Source of the DNA: Candidatus Freyarchaeota archaeon
GTDB lineage: Archaea; Asgardarchaeota; Jordiarchaeia; Jordiarchaeales; Jordiarchaeaceae
NCBI GenBank assembly: GCA_030587365.1
Contig: JAUQZE010000027.1
Coordinates: 248,001-312,000, forward strand
DNA: 64,000 nt
Reading direction: 5' to 3'
Part shown: positions 1-8,485 of the stretch, one piece after another
How positions within the stretch are numbered: position 1 is the stretch's first letter
Layout: every line of letters begins with the position of its first letter
Notes under the pieces: generated by a model
Databases searched by the model: none
Told to the model about the DNA's origin: nothing
What the model saw: the letters and a program-made list of their open reading frames with translations, nothing else
Program-made: the position numbers and the translations under genes

Positions 1-675
1 ATAAAAAATATAGTTTGGCAAGAGCCTATCGAAAAAGCTGGTATGAAAGTTGTTAAGGGATTAAATTTGATACCTTCTGATGTTGAATTGTTAGGAATAG
101 ATTTAGATTTGCAGACAAAAACATCGCCCTCTAATGATCTATCTTCAGTGGCTGATCATTATGTAAAACAAAGAACTATTTTACGTGATAAGCTTAATTT
201 TATTCGTGATGAGTATGATTATATTCTTATTGATTGCCCACCGAATTTATACTTGGTAACTCAAAATGCCTTGGCAGCAAGTGACTGTTATGTTGTTACT
301 GCTCTTCCCGATCATCTTTCTACCATAGGGCTCAGTATTCTTGAAAAGAGGGTTAGAAAACTTAATAAAGACCTCAAAAATGCAGCTGAAATTGCGAGTA
401 GAGATGTTTCAACTCCAGAACTTGGAGGCATAATTTTTGTAAGAGTTCGTCTAGGTGGGACAGCTATCATAAATGTTCATGATAGAAAAATGAGGGAAGT
501 ATCTGGGATTTATACAAATAAAACTTTTGATAATTATACTACGGAAGGAATAGGATATAGCGAAGCTGCAGAAAACGCTTTACCCGTATTTCTATTAGGT
601 GGCTCAAATCCGAAAAGAGTTGCATATCAATATAGAGAGATTGCAAATGAATTTATTAGGAGAATACCATCATGA
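1..675 (+). CDS. ParA/Soj-family ATPase, 5' end outside the window
   Basis: The frame is open from base 1, so the gene begins upstream and about 224 residues are visible. The Walker A part is missing. The visible Walker B-like segment (YDYILIDCPPN), followed by TQNAL and a segment like the ParA switch/dimer region, is typical of ParA/MinD-type deviant Walker ATPases. These partition DNA or position cellular cargo using a partner protein. The stop overlaps the ATG of the next gene by 4 bases (ATGA), so the two are translationally coupled and the next gene is probably the partner. Whether this is chromosomal, plasmid-derived or part of the neighbouring island cannot be told from the fragment. 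Confidence 0.85.
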   Translation: MKNIVWQEPIEKAGMKVVKGLNLIPSDVELLGIDLDLQTKTSPSNDLSSVADHYVKQRTILRDKLNFIRDEYDYILIDCPPNLYLVTQNALAASDCYVVTALPDHLSTIGLSILEKRVRKLNKDLKNAAEIASRDVSTPELGGIIFVRVRLGGTAIINVHDRKMREVSGIYTNKTFDNYTTEGIGYSEAAENALPVFLLGGSNPKRVAYQYREIANEFIRRIPS

Positions 676-1226
676 AAAAAGGAAAAGGAGAAAAAGAATA
701 CTCAATCTTAGATTTTCTTTATGAAACATTAAGTAAATTTCCAAATGATGCTGAAAGAGAGCAAATCATTAAAGGCTTGGATATGGGTATTAATTATTTC
801 CAAAATCTCAAGGAACGAATAAAATCGCTACCAAATGATTACAAACAAAAAGAAATTTTATCTGCTATAGACACGATAAAAAATTTTTTGATTTCAGCGA
901 AAGAGAATAGTCCACTGGCACTCGCACTCGGTCCCTCTTTTGTAAAAGAATTATCGACCAAACGACCAAAAAAAGTACTTTCTCCACAAGTTGGTGAAAA
1001 GCTTTTTAACGAATTAAAGATTCTACCCACGGAAGAAATCCAACAGAAACTTCTTGATTATAAGAATATATCAATGGAAGAATTGTATGCGTTAGCTGAT
1101 TATTTAGGAATTGAACATCAGAAGAGGATAAAAAGGCAAGATTTAATAGATAAGATTGTAAAGATAGGTTTTGCAAATATAAGAGGATATGAACTATTAC
1201 GCTCTACAAAAGATGAAAAAAAATAA
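672..1226 (+). CDS. Hypothetical partner of the ParA-like ATPase, SAP/HeH-like C-terminus
   Basis: A 184-residue protein of unrecognised family, coupled to the upstream ParA-like gene by an ATGA overlap. The N-terminal 80 residues are mostly charged helices. The C-terminal ~45 residues (MEELYALADYLGIE followed by a basic helix) resemble the short two-helix SAP/HeH DNA-binding fold, which would suit a ParB-like adaptor. Sequence shows only the helix-turn pattern and basic charge; the DNA-binding role is inferred from that and from the operon. Confidence 0.65.
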   Translation: MKKGKGEKEYSILDFLYETLSKFPNDAEREQIIKGLDMGINYFQNLKERIKSLPNDYKQKEILSAIDTIKNFLISAKENSPLALALGPSFVKELSTKRPKKVLSPQVGEKLFNELKILPTEEIQQKLLDYKNISMEELYALADYLGIEHQKRIKRQDLIDKIVKIGFANIRGYELLRSTKDEKK

Positions 1227-1246
1227 TAGCTTCAAGCTCTAGGCTC

Positions 1247-1474
1247 TCAAGACATGTAGCGTTTCCACCTTTCCAATTCTCTCTCTGTTTGCATTCCACC
1301 TTTTTTAAGGACTTCCGTGATGAAATCAGCTACGAACTCGGGGTTCGCGTTAAACATACTGACCATGGGGTCCTGCAGAATCGGTTCATCCGGAATCGAG
1401 TCAAGCAGTAGCCTATCTATACCTAGAGAAATTAAATTGGCATAATCAATCCTGTTTTTAAGCGACTCATAACT
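1247..1474 (-). pseudogene. Decayed 3' coding fragment, copy A
   Basis: Reading the minus strand gives about 75 sense codons between two stops, with no convincing start. The product contains MFNANPEFVADFI and ends GGMQTERELERWKRYMS. A second, more damaged copy lies at about 2457-2620. Because the frame is coherent but has no start or upstream body, this is the tail of a lost gene. I do not recognise the family. It occupies most of the otherwise gene-free stretch from 1227 to 1672. Confidence 0.6.
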
Positions 1475-1672
1475 TTATTGCTAACAAATTCTAGCCCACT
1501 TAATAGACTAATAGGTTTTAGGGATATTGTAAATCATTTTCTTAATTAGCTTAATCTCTTGATGAACGTGTCAATAAAAAAGGGGAATACATTTTAAAAA
1601 AGTTCTTATTAGTAGACAAGCAAGGAGAGGATAATACTGAGTAGATTAGATGAACTATGTATACTTGAGTGC

Positions 1673-2227
1673 ATGTCCGAAACTAAAGAAAAAAAGTCTG
1701 AGGGTAAGTTGCTGTATGAATTGATGCGTATTTTAGGTTATGAAGATGAAACAATTTTTATAAGAATAGTTGGCAGAAATCACCTTATAGAAGAACTCGA
1801 AAATGTTGAAGAGAAATATGTCCACATATCTGCTCATGGAGAATATCATAAAAAACTCGGGACCTGTCTAGAGACCCCTCGAAATGGTAGAGTTTACCAC
1901 AGCGACCTAGAAGACATATGGATAGACAAAAAGAAATCCGAAATTCCGGAACTAGTGGTATTGTCGGCATGTCAAGCGGGTCATGTTGATATGGCTAGAG
2001 CATTTTATATTGTAGGTTGTAAATACTGCCTTGCTCCTCTCAACGAAATCCTTTTTGAAGATGCTGCTGTTTTTTTGACCCTCTTCTATAAGCTCTTGAT
2101 TGGAGAGCAGAAAAGTCCGTGGATTGCATTTAAAAATATAAAGTACGGTTTATCTCAAATCCTTCCTACTCTATCAGGAGCATGGAGCTTTTACGAGAGA
2201 GGAGAAAAAGTTATCTTTATAGAATAA
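1673..2227 (+). CDS. Small stand-alone CHAT-domain (caspase-like) protease
   Basis: A 184-residue protein that is almost only a CHAT domain. The catalytic histidine block is VHISAHGEY (His55) and the catalytic cysteine block is LVVLSACQAG (Cys100), followed by the CHAT-typical helix and FYKLLIG segment. CHAT proteases are clan CD cysteine peptidases that often act as effectors in prokaryotic immunity, usually fused to or beside sensors such as TPR proteins. Here no sensor is fused. The frame stays open upstream of the ATG, and the only good Shine-Dalgarno (AAGGAGAGG, 1622-1630) sits 6 bases before an in-frame CTG at 1637, so the true start may be that CTG, adding 12 residues. The gene lies between two decayed copies of one fragment and opposite a DNA-modification operon. 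Confidence 0.8.
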   Translation: MSETKEKKSEGKLLYELMRILGYEDETIFIRIVGRNHLIEELENVEEKYVHISAHGEYHKKLGTCLETPRNGRVYHSDLEDIWIDKKKSEIPELVVLSACQAGHVDMARAFYIVGCKYCLAPLNEILFEDAAVFLTLFYKLLIGEQKSPWIAFKNIKYGLSQILPTLSGAWSFYERGEKVIFIE

Positions 2228-2240
2228 GCTTTGATGCTAG

Positions 2241-2450
2241 ATGCCTATCCATCCTCAACCCGGGAGACATGATGAGTATTATGGCCAAGCTAGACCTTAT
2301 GATAGATATAGTACTCCCATGAATAATCTGGGACTAAGACTCATGAAAGTGATACCGGACGACTACGACCTAAATATTTTTCCACTTTTTTCAAGAAATA
2401 AAATTTCTGAGACTAATAACTTTTACGATAATGATTTATCTTTCTCTTAG
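2241..2450 (+). CDS. Small hypothetical protein or 3' gene remnant
   Basis: A 69-codon frame starting 13 bases after the CHAT stop. The first half (YDRYSTPMNNLGLRLMK) looks like the end of a formylglycine-generating-enzyme-like fold, where a NNLGFR motif is common, but it is far too short for that enzyme. The second half is low complexity. It is probably a remnant rather than a working gene. Confidence 0.3.
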   Translation: MPIHPQPGRHDEYYGQARPYDRYSTPMNNLGLRLMKVIPDDYDLNIFPLFSRNKISETNNFYDNDLSFS

Positions 2451-2456
2451 CAAAAT

Positions 2457-2620
2457 GTAATGTTTTCACCTTTCCAATTTTCTGTTTATTTCCTCTCCAC
2501 CTTTTTCTAGGACTTCCACGATGAAACCAGCCACGAATTCAGGGTCGCGTTAAACATATTGACTATGGTGTTCTGCTGTAGCTCTTCAGGTGGAAGCGGG
2601 TAGTCTATTTTAATATAAGT
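2457..2620 (-). pseudogene. Decayed 3' coding fragment, copy B
   Basis: On the minus strand this repeats the fragment at 1247-1474: the same NMFNA block, the EVLEKGG helix and the KLERW tail. Copy B has a one-base deletion after the MFNA codons and a TGG-to-TGA change near the end, so it cannot be translated through. Both copies have the same orientation and flank the CHAT gene, which suggests duplication or rearrangement of the segment. Confidence 0.6.
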
Positions 2621-2627
2621 TAATCCA

Positions 2628-3752
2628 TTAGATTTGTTTTACTATACCATATTCTTTAAGAACGGCTTCAGTATATTTGCCAGTTATTTCTTTAATGTTA
2701 TCCTTTGCGGCTTTCTTCAATACGATGTCTGTGAGATATAATACATCACGAGGATTTCCTCCACTGTACAAATATATCATATCAAAGAACTCAGGATGTA
2801 TGAAGGGAAAGGTTTCAAAAGGTCTTTCTTTGAAGGGGACTTTATGCGCTTCTATCCTGTCTTTAATAATCTGGGTTACTGCCTCCTTATCCAAAGGTCC
2901 CAAGATAACATGGTTGATGTCAAATCTCATCCTCGATAGCCAAGGTGTTATCCCTCCACCGCCCGTACTTTTCCTTAATTTAGTTTCGAGATCAGTTATT
3001 GCATCAAATCCTTTTGGAGTCATCGCTATCACCTGAATATGTTTAGCAAATCTGCTCGCATCCCCGAATTTAATGAACCTATCAAAAATGCTTTTAAATG
3101 TGTGGAAGAGCTGTGTAAGCTTTACTTCTGAATACACGTTTACAGCATATTCAAATTCATCTAACAATACCAAGAGATTATCATATCCTGAAGTTTTCAT
3201 AGCTTCAAGGAAATCCATGAATATATTTAGAACCTCACTGGTCTTTAATTTTCTTTTAACACCTAATTCTTTTTTCTCCCTTGCGTCTTGGGTTTCGCCC
3301 ATTAGCCAATTAAAGGCGCTCTCTTTCCTATCTTTCAACCCTCTTAGAATTGATTTGAAGGGCTCTTTAAACTTTTCAATTTGGTCTAAATTTAATTTAC
3401 TCGCAATCTCAAAAAGTTGATTTGGTCCGATATCCTTGAAAATATTAGTAACATATTCGTAGGATATTGCCCCCACAGGCTCCGTTTCGGCTATTACTAC
3501 CCATGCCGTAATTGTTTTCTCGGCACCCTCAATCTCTTTTTTCTCAACCATTTTTTGTATTTTGTATAACATGAAACTTTTACCGTAACCATAATCTCCG
3601 AGGACAAGCATTGAACGGACACTCTCTTCTTCAAATGCTTCTTTCAAAAAGTTTTTAATTTTATCTAATTCCTTTTCTCTACCACGTATTTCGTACTCAA
3701 AAGATGGATTAAACAACGGTCCTTCAAATAAGTATTCTCTATAAACGCTCAT
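2628..3752 (-). CDS. AAA/ORC-like P-loop ATPase, last gene of a four-gene operon
   Basis: A 374-residue ATPase. Walker A is GDYGYGKS (52-59), Walker B is LLVLLDEFE (193-201), a sensor-like segment follows (VIAMTP) and a GGNPRDVLYLTD sensor-2-like motif lies near the C-terminus. The architecture resembles ORC1/Cdc6-type and AAA_16 ATPases used as DNA-binding switches in replication, transposition (TniB-like) and BREX-type defence. It follows the winged-helix gene by 3 bases, so the two are co-transcribed and probably form a complex. No helicase or nuclease motif is seen in it. Confidence 0.8.
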   Translation of the reverse strand: MSVYREYLFEGPLFNPSFEYEIRGREKELDKIKNFLKEAFEEESVRSMLVLGDYGYGKSFMLYKIQKMVEKKEIEGAEKTITAWVVIAETEPVGAISYEYVTNIFKDIGPNQLFEIASKLNLDQIEKFKEPFKSILRGLKDRKESAFNWLMGETQDAREKKELGVKRKLKTSEVLNIFMDFLEAMKTSGYDNLLVLLDEFEYAVNVYSEVKLTQLFHTFKSIFDRFIKFGDASRFAKHIQVIAMTPKGFDAITDLETKLRKSTGGGGITPWLSRMRFDINHVILGPLDKEAVTQIIKDRIEAHKVPFKERPFETFPFIHPEFFDMIYLYSGGNPRDVLYLTDIVLKKAAKDNIKEITGKYTEAVLKEYGIVKQI

Positions 3753-3755
3753 CTT

Positions 3756-4610
3756 TTATCCCTCAAATATAGCTATATAGTAGTAGTAATTATTATTGAT
3801 TTTTAACCCACCGCTTTCACGGGCTCCGGGTTTGGTAAATATAATTTTCTTGTCGCTCAACCCCTGAGCTTTTAATTTTAATAAGTGCTCTCTAAAGTCA
3901 AAGGTTGTAAATCCATATTCGCTTAAATTCTTACAGACTTCTTTCTCAATAAGGGGTATAGGTATGTAAGGACTACCCATTTTTTCAGATTTTAGTTTAT
4001 TGTAAGTTTCAATCAGAGTATCAGCAAAGACTGGGGGTGAAACATTTTTTTCAGATTTTACCCCTTCTACTTGCAATCGGTTAAATTTAAACTTTCCATC
4101 CAGCCTTTCAATAAAGTCTAGATAAACTAATATCCTCAGCCATTTCAGTAAACGGTCGTCTTTCTCGTTTGTTTCTATTCCAGAACTCTTGAGGACATTT
4201 ACTAAATCATCAATAGTTAGCACTTCTTTACCCGATGAAAGTACAGCATCAATCACATGGGCTTTCTCTTGATCGGTTCTTAAGACTAATTTTGCAAGCT
4301 TCTTTTTATAAGCTGTTTCGCCTTCCTTCTCGGCCACTTCTATCAATGTTTTTCCATCTTGACTTAATTTTATGCTTTTACCCTCTCCTTCGATTAAATT
4401 AAGTCTTTTAAAGGTGGGGAATGTGATTGCATAAACCGAGTTATGCTGATTACGTTTTCCACGTTTTGAAACTTCAGTGAGAAAAATGTGTATGTTTTCT
4501 TTCATATCCTCGATGCTACCTTCATATTTACTTATTATTTTTAGTAGAGGAAGGAAATACTCAGGCGAAAGTTTAGTGGAAGGTACTTTACTTACTAATT
4601 TCATCGCCAC
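3756..4610 (-). CDS. Winged-helix protein of the modification/nuclease operon
   Basis: A 284-residue protein of no family I can name. Segments near residues 50-95 (TFPTFKRLNLI, then a basic wing and LSQDGK) and 120-180 (LKWLRILVYLDFIERLDGKF) look like winged helices, as in the DNA-recognition halves of some restriction enzymes. It overlaps the upstream nuclease gene by 23 bases and is followed 3 bases later by the ATPase, so it is an integral member of the operon. The start used is GTG at 4610; an ATG two codons later is equally possible. A target-recognition or regulatory role is inferred. Confidence 0.7.
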   Translation of the reverse strand: MAMKLVSKVPSTKLSPEYFLPLLKIISKYEGSIEDMKENIHIFLTEVSKRGKRNQHNSVYAITFPTFKRLNLIEGEGKSIKLSQDGKTLIEVAEKEGETAYKKKLAKLVLRTDQEKAHVIDAVLSSGKEVLTIDDLVNVLKSSGIETNEKDDRLLKWLRILVYLDFIERLDGKFKFNRLQVEGVKSEKNVSPPVFADTLIETYNKLKSEKMGSPYIPIPLIEKEVCKNLSEYGFTTFDFREHLLKLKAQGLSDKKIIFTKPGARESGGLKINNNYYYYIAIFEG

Positions 4611-5568
4611 CTAAACAATAATAATTGTAACCACAACCTGAGCAATAATGTTTATCGGCAGGAATTGGGGGTCCTTCCCCCTTTTTAATAGATTCTATTT
4701 TTTTGTTTCTAAGTTGTATGACTGCCTTTCTCCAATCCTCGGATATTATTTCAAATTCTGTCTTTCTATTATATATTGGAACGCGTCTATTACGGTCAAA
4801 TAATGGGCATAAAACAATTCCAAGGTTTACATTTTCATTTTTATATTCCTCGTATACTAGTGCGTAGGCAGCTAAAGTCAAATTGAAAAGATCATGCCAA
4901 CTTAGACTTTTAACCTCACCTATTATATTATTTTTATAGATGAAATCAATTTCAGGTGAACCTGAAAAACCCAATGCCTCCGCATGAACCTTATATTTGA
5001 AGTTAAAAGGGAAAAGCTGTAAAAACTCTGCTTCTATATTTATATCTAAATTATTTGAAATGCTATAATTTATAATTGAAGAAAACCATGTAGCCTCGTA
5101 GATCGCTAGTTCTTTGACTTTCGTAAAAAAGGAGTTTAGCACTTTTTTATTTGGATTTTTAATAAATTCGAGTTTAAGCGCTTTATTTTTTTTCTCTTCC
5201 AGATAATTATCTATTTTACTGTATATTTCTTTAGGCAGATCTAAATTACCTAGCTTGGTTTCTTTTAAGTAATGGTAACAGATCCGATGCAAATCTTCAA
5301 ATAATTCATCTATTATTTTACCCTGATAACTCTCCCAAGTTTTTTTCAACCGCACCCCTTTATATTTTAAATAATCGTATCTCCATGTTGGACAATAAGG
5401 ACTTGTTATTACATTAATTGGTAAGAACCATTTGGGATTCGATAGATCTGATGGAACCTGACTCTCGGGATCGTATCCTCTTGTTTCAATGTTTTCTTCC
5501 GCCTTTTTATTTAATATGTCTATACGTTCAGTCGTGAAAATTTTTTCCGTTGAGTAAATGTGGAACAA
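4588..5568 (-). CDS. Csa1/Cas4-like PD-(D/E)XK nuclease with four iron-sulfur cysteines
   Basis: A 326-residue protein. An N-terminal cysteine in SPYCPTWRYDYL (Cys59) and a C-terminal trio in CSGCGYNYYC (Cys309, 312, 318) are arranged as in the Fe-S cluster of Cas4/Csa1. Between them lies the nuclease core: Asp208 in SPEIDF and Glu218/Lys220 in GEVKS. The N-terminal CPTWR block is closer to Csa1 than to classical Cas4. Cas4-type enzymes are DNA exonucleases that trim ends and prespacers. No cas gene or CRISPR repeat is seen nearby, and the gene sits between a methyltransferase and a winged-helix gene. The start is TTG with an upstream GGGGGGAA ribosome site. Confidence 0.8.
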   Translation of the reverse strand: MFHIYSTEKIFTTERIDILNKKAEENIETRGYDPESQVPSDLSNPKWFLPINVITSPYCPTWRYDYLKYKGVRLKKTWESYQGKIIDELFEDLHRICYHYLKETKLGNLDLPKEIYSKIDNYLEEKKNKALKLEFIKNPNKKVLNSFFTKVKELAIYEATWFSSIINYSISNNLDINIEAEFLQLFPFNFKYKVHAEALGFSGSPEIDFIYKNNIIGEVKSLSWHDLFNLTLAAYALVYEEYKNENVNLGIVLCPLFDRNRRVPIYNRKTEFEIISEDWRKAVIQLRNKKIESIKKGEGPPIPADKHYCSGCGYNYYCLGGDEISK

Positions 5569-5579
5569 AAAATTCCCCC

Positions 5580-6815
5580 CTAGTCTTTACCTAATACAGT
5601 TATCCATTCCTTGTCTATTATATTTGCTGTTTTATTTCTCTTGGTCATAAGACCATGGGAACTGATTGTGTCATACCAGATATCTTCTATTTGAAATCCC
5701 GCTTCTAGACAAAGTTCAGAAATATATTTATTTGTCACTATCTTTTTCCCGCAAACAGTGTTGTTTCCGATTACTATAACTCCCTTCTTGCCTGTTTTTA
5801 GAACCCGATACAGTTCTTTTATAACTTTCCTCATATCTATGAAATATTTGGCTACTATAGCGGTTCTTATCGGATTTATTTGGAAAATTTGTTCTAGTAT
5901 ATCGTCAAGTTCCTCTAGATTCGTCTTTCTTATGTTATTATATTCTTTTTTCTGAATATATTCTGTTCCTATGTTATCATAATTCACAGCCAGTTGTTTT
6001 TCTTTAGATAAACCTAGCCAGTAAGATTCAAGTCGCGTGGAGCGAACGTATTTTTGTGCGTTCATATATGGAGGAGAAGTAATGAAGAGATCCACTGATT
6101 CATTTTCTAAGGGTAGATTCCGAGCGTCTGCACAATAAACTTTAACCCTAACACCTGTAGCTGCTTTTTCAACAAACTCTTTCATCCTTCGGATATTTTT
6201 ATTAGCAGCATCATAAAATAGTTGCCAAGTCCTCAGTTTTCCTTTAGGCTTGTACTTCTTTTTAGGCATTACAGGAACATAATTCCTTGGGTCTGCTTTT
6301 GAAGCATACCTTATGATGGAAGAGAATGTGACCATGAAAAAATCTCTAATGTCTTTGTCCTCTATTTTTCTAATACAACTACAGATCTTACCTAAAGAAT
6401 ATGTTCTCCTTGAATCAAACCAATAGTTTAGATTGTCAAAATTGGGGATTTCATTTTCATCAAAAAATATTTTATTATAATTTTCTCTTATAGTTTTCAA
6501 ACATATTACTAGATTATCAGTTTCTAAAGGCGTGGTTTTCACTTTAGCTATTAAGGCAGCCAGAGGATTGATTTCAACACCAACTGCGTTTCTACCATTT
6601 TGCAGGGCTTCTAAAAGTACTGTTCCTGAGCCGCAGAAGGGATCGAGTACTGTTTCACCCAGTGACGTATATTTTTTTATAAAGTAGTTAGGAACATGAG
6701 GGAGTAGTTTAGCGGGGTAAAAATGGATTCTATGGGTAGAATTACCCATTGAAGTATCTTTAGTCAGCTCCCTGAAGCTTTTATCTGTTGGTTGTGGGAT
6801 TATATCAACCAACAC
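5580..6815 (-). CDS. DNA methyltransferase (TSPPY type), first gene of the operon
   Basis: A 411-residue class I DNA amino-methyltransferase. The SAM-binding motif I is DPFCGSGT (58-65) with NAVGVEINP as the following acidic strand, and the catalytic motif IV is TSPPY (246-250). TSPPY favours N4-cytosine, though N6-adenine cannot be excluded. Motif I precedes motif IV by about 190 residues, leaving room for a target-recognition region between them. The start is GTG with GGGAG upstream. The nuclease follows after 11 bases, so modification and cleavage functions share one transcript, as in restriction-modification systems. Confidence 0.88.
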   Translation of the reverse strand: MLVDIIPQPTDKSFRELTKDTSMGNSTHRIHFYPAKLLPHVPNYFIKKYTSLGETVLDPFCGSGTVLLEALQNGRNAVGVEINPLAALIAKVKTTPLETDNLVICLKTIRENYNKIFFDENEIPNFDNLNYWFDSRRTYSLGKICSCIRKIEDKDIRDFFMVTFSSIIRYASKADPRNYVPVMPKKKYKPKGKLRTWQLFYDAANKNIRRMKEFVEKAATGVRVKVYCADARNLPLENESVDLFITSPPYMNAQKYVRSTRLESYWLGLSKEKQLAVNYDNIGTEYIQKKEYNNIRKTNLEELDDILEQIFQINPIRTAIVAKYFIDMRKVIKELYRVLKTGKKGVIVIGNNTVCGKKIVTNKYISELCLEAGFQIEDIWYDTISSHGLMTKRNKTANIIDKEWITVLGKD

Positions 6816-6879
6816 TCTTTCTCCCTTTACCCTAGTAAGTTCAATATATGATTATAGCAATTATTAAGAGTTTTGGTAG

Positions 6880-7719
6880 TTGAAGCGGTACTGGGGCTGG
6901 CAGAATGTTGGGGTTCACTGGTCGATTGTTCAGAGGTTGCTGGTGGCAGATATAGTTAGGGCTTATGGGGGTAGGAGGAAGGAGTACTTGCTGGTTGATA
7001 GGGATGCTGTGAAAAAGGCTTTGAAGAAGCCTCAGGGGGAGGTGACAGCTAGGTGAGTAGAGACTGGAAAAATTAGGTTTCCTAAGGATCTTTTCGATGT
7101 GATTGAGGGGTTTGACGACATAAAGGAGTTCATAAGGAGGTCTCTGAATGCTGAGGAGCCGGTTCACGTTTTGTTGGTTGGTGCTCCTGGTACTGCGAAG
7201 ACCTTGTTTTTGATGGAGATTGAGCGGCTTGGGGGGAGGTTTATTACTGCGGGGACTTCTACGAGAGTTGGGATTCGTGATGTTTTGTTTGATGAGACTC
7301 CGAGGATTCTTATTGTGGACGAGGTTGAGAAGGTTTCGGATCAGAAGGATCTCTCGGCTCTTTTGACCTGGATGGAGTCGGGTAGGATAATTGTGACTAA
7401 GCATGGTATGCAGGGTGAGAAGAGGGGTAAGGTTTGGGTTTTTGGGGCGTGTAATAGTGATGAGAAATTGTCTCCGGAGCTTAAGGATCGTTTTCAGGTG
7501 TTTTACATTAAGTCTTATACTGAGGAGCAGTTTCGGAGGATAGTTGCGAACTATCTTAGCAAGAGAATGAAGGTTCGAAGGGATTTAGCCGCTTACATTG
7601 CTGAGAGGGTTGGTGAGTATACTACGAGCGTTAGAGAGGCTGTGAGGGTGGCTAGGATTTCTAAATCAAAGAAGGATGTGGATAGTAACATATCGATTAT
7701 AAAGAAGTATAAAGAGTGA
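6880..7719 (+). pseudogene. AAA+ ATPase with winged-helix N-terminus, truncated and split by an in-frame TGA
   Basis: The AAA+ part (206 residues if started at the GTG at 7099) has Walker A GAPGTAKT, Walker B LIVDEVE, a sensor-1 segment (VFGACNSDEKL) and an arginine finger region (KDRFQVF). The same frame continues upstream to 6880 through a winged-helix-like segment (LLVADIVRAYGG, then YLLVDRDAVKKAL), interrupted by TGA at 7054-7056 and ending at TAG 6877-6879. As I recall related archaeal ATPases, both segments belong to one protein, so this copy lost its start and carries a nonsense codon. The downstream GTG could still yield a shortened ATPase. Base composition (G/T-rich) differs sharply from the operon on its left. 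Confidence 0.7.
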
Positions 7720-7878
7720 AAAGCTGAGAAATTAATGAAGTCGTAACATTTATTGGAGAACTGGAAAAATGGTATTTTAATGCTTTAAGAGTTCTCTGAT
7801 TGGTCGTTTAATAATATGATGCGATGTGGAGGAATTGGTCAAAAATACTTGTGTATTGGGTGGAGGTTTGGTGCGGGG

Positions 7879-8205
7879 TTAGCGTTGCAACATTTTTTGG
7901 AGTATTTGCTGTATGTCGTTTAGTGCTGGTGGTCTTACTAGGAATATTTGGATGTCTGGTGGTAGTTGGGTTTGTATGTGTATTCTGTATTCGTCGCGCA
8001 TGATTAGTATTGCGGCTTCTCCTTCTTTTAGTGTTTGGTTTATTTGTTTTGTTACGTGTTGGTCTCTTTTGTCGATGGCTTCTCTGTAGTATTCGAGTAT
8101 TTTGTCTACTACTTTTTTGCTTCTTCCTACTGCTGATAGTGCCATGAGCCAGTCTGTGAATTCGTTGTATATTTCTTTGTCTTCTAGGGCTTCGAGTTTT
8201 GGACC
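7879..8205 (-). pseudogene. 3' part of a conserved archaeal protein, 5' truncated
   Basis: The minus strand encodes about 108 sense codons running from just below an in-frame TAG near 8215 to the stop at 7879. The C-terminus has a conserved look (LPPDIQIFLVRPPALNDI), and the sense frame extends upstream of the only ATG (8145) into YPTDFIFGPKLEALEDK. So the true N-terminus is missing. I cannot name the family. The right edge at about 8205 coincides with an abrupt change in base composition. Confidence 0.5.
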
Positions 8206-8485
8206 AAAAATGAAATCGGTAGGATACTACGTTTTTAGAGGGGATAAGTGGGAAAAATGTAACGAAATGCCTGATTTTAAAAAGCCAAATGGCTCGTAAC
8301 CTTTGTATAGTTATTAGGTCTTTTACCATTTCTTCTTGTGGCGATTTATACTGGTTTTCATTTATTTCTTCTGTTTCTGTCCTAAAAGTGGAGAAAAGGT
8401 CTTTTGAGTGTTTTGAATCCGAACCGTGTCAGCGGGTCAGGGTAAGATATTATAATTTGGGAAATCTTTTTCTCCGCCACCATTT
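8206..8485. other. Scrambled remnant DNA
   Basis: No intact gene. The plus strand has a 30-codon stretch beginning at 8208 (KSVGYYVFRGDKWEKCNEM) ending at TAA near 8299. The minus strand from about 8390 to 8290 reads ETEEINENQYKSPQEEM. Both look like genuine protein pieces in opposite directions, consistent with repeated insertion and deletion. Confidence 0.35.

Noticed and set aside
2628..5568. A CRISPR adaptation module
   Set aside because: The nuclease resembles Csa1, but there are no cas1, cas2 or repeat-spacer sequences in the window.
6841..7404. A 187-codon minus-strand frame rich in Pro, Asn and Leu
   Set aside because: It is antisense to the AAA+ ATPase and has no recognisable features; the plus strand carries clear Walker motifs.
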